NCBI GenBank assembly: GCA_026706165.1
Contig: JAPOZF010000077.1
Location: 1 to 5,933, forward strand
Direction: 5' to 3'
Source of the DNA: Gemmatimonadota bacterium
GTDB lineage: Bacteria; Latescibacterota; UBA2968; UBA8231
DNA length: 5,933 nt
The notes beneath the pieces were generated by a model, which searched no databases, had not been told where the DNA came from, and saw only the letters and a program-made list of their open reading frames with translations. Numbering within the stretch: the first letter of the stretch is position 1; every line of letters begins with the position of its first letter. The translations under genes and the position numbers were made by a program. This document shows, one piece after another, positions 4,866-5,933 of this stretch.

Positions 4866-5702
4866 ATGCCGAAAATCCTGAGTGAAGCCGCCATCGCCCA
4901 GTACAGGCGAGAGGGGTATTACTTGCCCGTGCGCATACTCGACGACGGCGAAGTGGCCGCCAACCGGCGGAAGCTCGAGACCTTCGAGGCTTCCCAGGGC
5001 CACCCGATCGAAGGGGCGCAGCGAAGCAAGTCCCATCTCCTGTTCACCTGGATCGACGACCTGATGCGGAACGACCGCATCCTCGATGCCGTCGAGGACC
5101 TGATAGGTCCCGACATCCTGTGCTGGAACACCTTCTTCTGGATCAAGGAACCCCTGAGCGAAACCTTCGTCTCGTGGCACCAAGACCTCCGCTACTGGGG
5201 CCTCGACAGCGGCGACCTGGTGACCGCCTGGCTGGCTCTTTCACCGGCGACGCCCGAAACCGGCTGCATGCGCGTCCTGCCCGGCAGCCACGTCGGCGAC
5301 CTCCTGCCCCACAGCGACGAGTACCAGCGGAACAACATGCTGACCCGGGGTCAGGAGATTTCCGTCGTCGTGGACGAAGACAAGGCGGTCGCCATGCCGC
5401 TGCAGCCGGGTGAAATCTCGCTCCACAACGTCCGCCTCGCCCACGCATCGAGTCCCAACCGGTCGCAGGACCGCCGCATCGGCCTGTCGCTGCATTACAT
5501 GCCGACGAGCACCCGGCAGATCGTCGGCGAATGGGACAGCGCCGCGCTCGTTCGCGGCAGCGACCGGTACGGTCACTTCAAACATACCCCGCGGCCGGAG
5601 ACCGACTACGATCCGGTCGCTGTAGAGTTTCACGAGCAGGCGACCAACGCGGTGCGGGAAATCCTGTTCAAGGACGCCGAGAAGGTCCGTCCGACGCTCT
5701 GA
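4866..5702 (+). CDS. Phytanoyl-CoA dioxygenase (PhyH) family Fe(II)/2-oxoglutarate oxygenase
   Basis: This 278-residue cytosolic enzyme is predicted to hydroxylate an organic substrate using O2 and 2-oxoglutarate, releasing succinate and CO2. The iron ligands are His105 and Asp107 (SWHQDL) and the distal His193 (LAHASSPNRS). Arg204, 11 residues after the distal His, is placed to bind 2-oxoglutarate. The strand AWLALSPATPETGCMRVLPG and following SH (121-142) are hallmarks of the PhyH family. The N-terminal EGYYLPVRIL is also typical. The ATG at 4866 has GGAGG 6 bases upstream, and length is normal for bacterial members. The substrate is not predictable. PhyH-family enzymes act on lipids, phosphonates, compatible solutes, antibiotics and other secondary metabolites. 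It diverges from the aldo/keto reductase, which might process an aldehyde or ketone from the same pathway; that link is inference. Confidence 0.93.
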   Translation: MPKILSEAAIAQYRREGYYLPVRILDDGEVAANRRKLETFEASQGHPIEGAQRSKSHLLFTWIDDLMRNDRILDAVEDLIGPDILCWNTFFWIKEPLSETFVSWHQDLRYWGLDSGDLVTAWLALSPATPETGCMRVLPGSHVGDLLPHSDEYQRNNMLTRGQEISVVVDEDKAVAMPLQPGEISLHNVRLAHASSPNRSQDRRIGLSLHYMPTSTRQIVGEWDSAALVRGSDRYGHFKHTPRPETDYDPVAVEFHEQATNAVREILFKDAEKVRPTL

Positions 5703-5783
5703 TCCCGGTCGGGTGCGGAACGCCGGCGCGGGCGAAGGGTGTCCGACCTCACTGGATCCGCGTTTAACCAATCCCGCGGCGAG

Positions 5784-5822
5784 TTCGCCGGCTGAAACTC
5801 CCCTCGGACATTCACCGGCGAA
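5784..5822. repeat. Inverted repeat after the oxygenase gene
   Basis: TTCGCCGG (5784-5791) and CCGGCGAA (5815-5822) are perfect 8-bp complements across a 23-base loop. A smaller palindrome, CGGCGA-GT-TCGCCG, overlaps the left arm, so alternative foldings compete. It lies in the spacer between two convergent genes and may serve as an RNA 3'-end structure. No T-tract is present. Confidence 0.4.
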
Positions 5823-5835
5823 TAGTGTCATCGAG

Positions 5836-5858
5836 CCGGCCGGGATTTCAGCGGCCGG
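5836..5858. terminator. Bidirectional terminator-like hairpin
   Basis: CCGGCCG (5836-5842) pairs perfectly with CGGCCGG (5852-5858) around a 9-base loop, GGATTTCAG. It sits between the convergent oxygenase gene and the partial gene at the right edge, where a shared terminator is expected. No U-run follows on either strand, so intrinsic termination would be weak. Confidence 0.4.
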
Positions 5859-5881
5859 ACAGGCTCAGGCATGCAGCGGCG

Positions 5882-5932
5882 TCACAGCCTCGGGTCGACG
5901 GGCTCGCTCTCCAGGGCGAGGACCCCGAATAC
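5882..5932 (-). CDS. Partial minus-strand gene, C-terminal end only, unidentified
   Basis: Reading the minus strand from the window edge gives VFGVLALESEPVDPRL followed by TGA at 5884-5882. Codons strongly prefer G or C in the third position, as in the neighbouring genes, and the gene would converge on the oxygenase. Only 16 residues are visible, so no family can be assigned and the call itself could be chance. Confidence 0.4.
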   Translation of the reverse strand, partial: VFGVLALESEPVDPRL

Positions 5933-5933
5933 G

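Overview
The window looks like bacterial chromosome from a high-GC organism. Genes are dense and overlapping, Shine-Dalgarno sites are clear, and one operon is of the ECF sigma/anti-sigma type. Phylum cannot be fixed from the sequence. The right two thirds (about 2220-5933) is GC-rich with strong G/C preference at third codon positions. The left third (1-2200) looks less GC-rich by eye and reads as an accessory patch.

Left patch, 1-2200. It opens with a 23-bp tandem repeat array at the window edge (1-90), which probably continues leftwards. A broken minus-strand gene follows (149-477). Next is a strong sigma70-like promoter with a dyad over its -10 element, driving a plus-strand DNA methyltransferase (647-1783). 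This enzyme is beta-class, most likely N6-adenine, with an N-terminal winged-helix (HARE-HTH-like) domain. Its stop codon overlaps that of a convergent minus-strand gene (1780-2150), which is also split by an apparent one-base deletion. No intact restriction endonuclease is visible, so the methyltransferase is an orphan within this window. Either flanking broken gene could be a former partner, but neither can be identified.

Central operon, 3610-2222, minus strand. Three tightly coupled genes encode an ECF-type RNA polymerase sigma factor, a single-pass anti-sigma-like membrane protein, and an Arg-rich single-pass protein with an LTxxQ motif resembling periplasmic heavy-metal-sensor/Spy-CpxP-like proteins. 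The order suggests an envelope-stress or metal-responsive regulatory unit. The upstream spacer carries paired direct repeats inside an inverted repeat, and a tentative ECF promoter.

Right part, 3720-5933. A minus-strand aldo/keto reductase (start 4679) and a plus-strand phytanoyl-CoA dioxygenase-family Fe(II)/2-oxoglutarate oxygenase (4866-5702) diverge from a 186-bp intergenic region. Both have intact catalytic residues. After a hairpin-rich spacer, the last 50 bases probably hold the C-terminal end of another minus-strand gene.

No clear new system is visible. The most notable part is the methyltransferase with its dyad-covered promoter and tail-to-tail broken neighbour.
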